From Aciduliprofundum sp. MAR08-339 (GTDB lineage: Archaea; Thermoplasmatota; Thermoplasmata; Thermoplasmatales; Aciduliprofundaceae), in assembly GCF_000327505.1 (NCBI RefSeq), contig NC_019942.1:1364001-1428000 (forward strand): a stretch of 64,000 nt of DNA, read 5' to 3'. The notes below the pieces were generated by a model. It was not told where the DNA came from and searched no databases. It saw only the letters and a list, made by a program, of their open reading frames with translations. Both the position numbers and the translations under genes were made by a program. Positions 63,638 through 64,000 of this stretch are shown here, piece after piece (within the stretch, counting starts at the first letter, position 1; each line of letters begins with the position of its first letter).

Positions 63638-63886
63638 ATGGATTCCAAGGATATTATAGATTTGAAAATCGAAAAGACCCTGTACCCTTTATTTGGAAAT
63701 TTAAGTGAGATTATTGTGGAAACCAACAGGAGGAAAATTGACAAAAATGGACTCGATGAAAAAGAGTACGCCCGAGCCATAAGCGAAGAGATAAGAAAGT
63801 TCATAAAGAAATTTGCTGGGGAGGAGCTGGCAAATAAAACATACCAAGAATTGGCAAAATCTCTCAAATTTGAAATGGGTGAGTGA
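63638..63886 (+). CDS. Small helical protein upstream of a KaiC-like gene
   Basis: 82 residues, acidic and helical (IIDLKIEKTLYPLFGNLSEIIV; KEYARAISEEIRKFIKKFAG). No family recognised. TATA AATTTTATATAC is about 27 bases upstream of the ATG (leaderless). It is one base before the KaiC-like gene, so is probably its operon partner. Confidence 0.7.
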   Translation: MDSKDIIDLKIEKTLYPLFGNLSEIIVETNRRKIDKNGLDEKEYARAISEEIRKFIKKFAGEELANKTYQELAKSLKFEMGE

Positions 63887-63887
63887 A

Positions 63888-64000
63888 ATGGAGTTTGTGA
63901 AAACATATGTTGGGGGTCTTGATGATAAAATAGATGGTGGGATACCCAAGGGCTCAGTAATCCTCATATCCGGGCCAACGGGAAGTATGAAATCCAGTTT
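63888..64000 (+). CDS. RecA/KaiC-like ATPase (partial, runs off window)
   Basis: The first 37 codons are visible: VGGLDDKIDGGIPKGSVILISGPTGS..KSS, the family-typical G-L-D-x-x-I-x-G-G-I-P-x-G start of archaeal KaiC/FlaH/RAD55-like ATPases with Walker A GPTGSMKSS. ATG 63888 lies behind GGTGAG, one base after the preceding stop. The rest is outside the window. Confidence 0.8.
   Translation, partial: MEFVKTYVGGLDDKIDGGIPKGSVILISGPTGSMKSS

Overview
The window is a compact, gene-dense stretch of a euryarchaeal chromosome. The evidence is archaeal information-processing genes: MCM helicase, DnaG-type primase, an rps13-rps4-rps11-rpoD operon, S8e, SRP19, MBF1, a Cgi121 KEOPS subunit, archaeal LonB, and tRNA genes with introns after position 37. 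TATA boxes lie about 22-28 bases upstream of start codons, so many transcripts are probably leaderless; internal operon genes have GGTGA/GGAGG ribosome sites and ATGA overlaps. A tungsten-type aldehyde:ferredoxin oxidoreductase with a tungstate/molybdate ABC transporter suggests an anaerobic, probably thermophilic, peptide-fermenting lifestyle. The gene set resembles the Aciduliprofundum/DHVE2 branch near Thermoplasmata. That assignment is inference, since no marker phylogeny could be run.

Layout. 1-9.6 kb: AOR, NAD synthetase, DUF424, MCM, an unrecognised AAA+ ATPase, ValRS and a 49-residue zinc ribbon. 9.8-19.7 kb: a defence region with an AT-rich coiled-coil gene of unknown role, a 10-repeat CRISPR array, and a type I cas operon on the minus strand in the order cas6, cas8 (N-terminus in a separate frame), cas7, cas5, cas3, a 322-base gap, cas4, cas1, cas2, leader, array. 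20-30.4 kb: metabolic and unknown genes, a RecA-fold ATPase coupled to a receiver domain, and a PUA/PAPS-reductase-like/ferredoxin fusion. 30.5-43.5 kb: intron-containing tRNA-Glu, glutamine synthetase, an aminotransferase-SerA-DUF1015 operon, MBF1, macro domain, SRP19-S8e, a bacterial-type Tgt, Cgi121 and LonB. 43.5-47.5 kb: tRNA-Phe, intron-containing initiator tRNA-Met and the tungstate/molybdate operon. 47.6-64 kb: a radical SAM/SPASM enzyme, the ribosomal/RNA polymerase operon, a dnaG/protease-less Lon-like/cytidine deaminase operon, tRNA-Leu, a TrmB-like regulator, a receiver, phosphohexomutase, an antiporter, MtnA and the start of a KaiC-like gene.

How parts fit together. The cas operon has all functions expected of a type I system, and its leader faces the array. 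AOR needs a tungstopterin cofactor, and the ABC transporter can supply the metal; the transporter promoter carries a palindrome with the half-sites and spacing of a bacterial ModE operator. The strongest unexplained signals are a near-identical hairpin inside the introns of two unrelated tRNAs (with degenerate pieces beside both genes), the split cas8, the ModE-like site, a bacterial-type Tgt, a Lon-like ATPase without a protease domain, and palindromes placed on or next to the TATA boxes of mcm and two tRNA genes.
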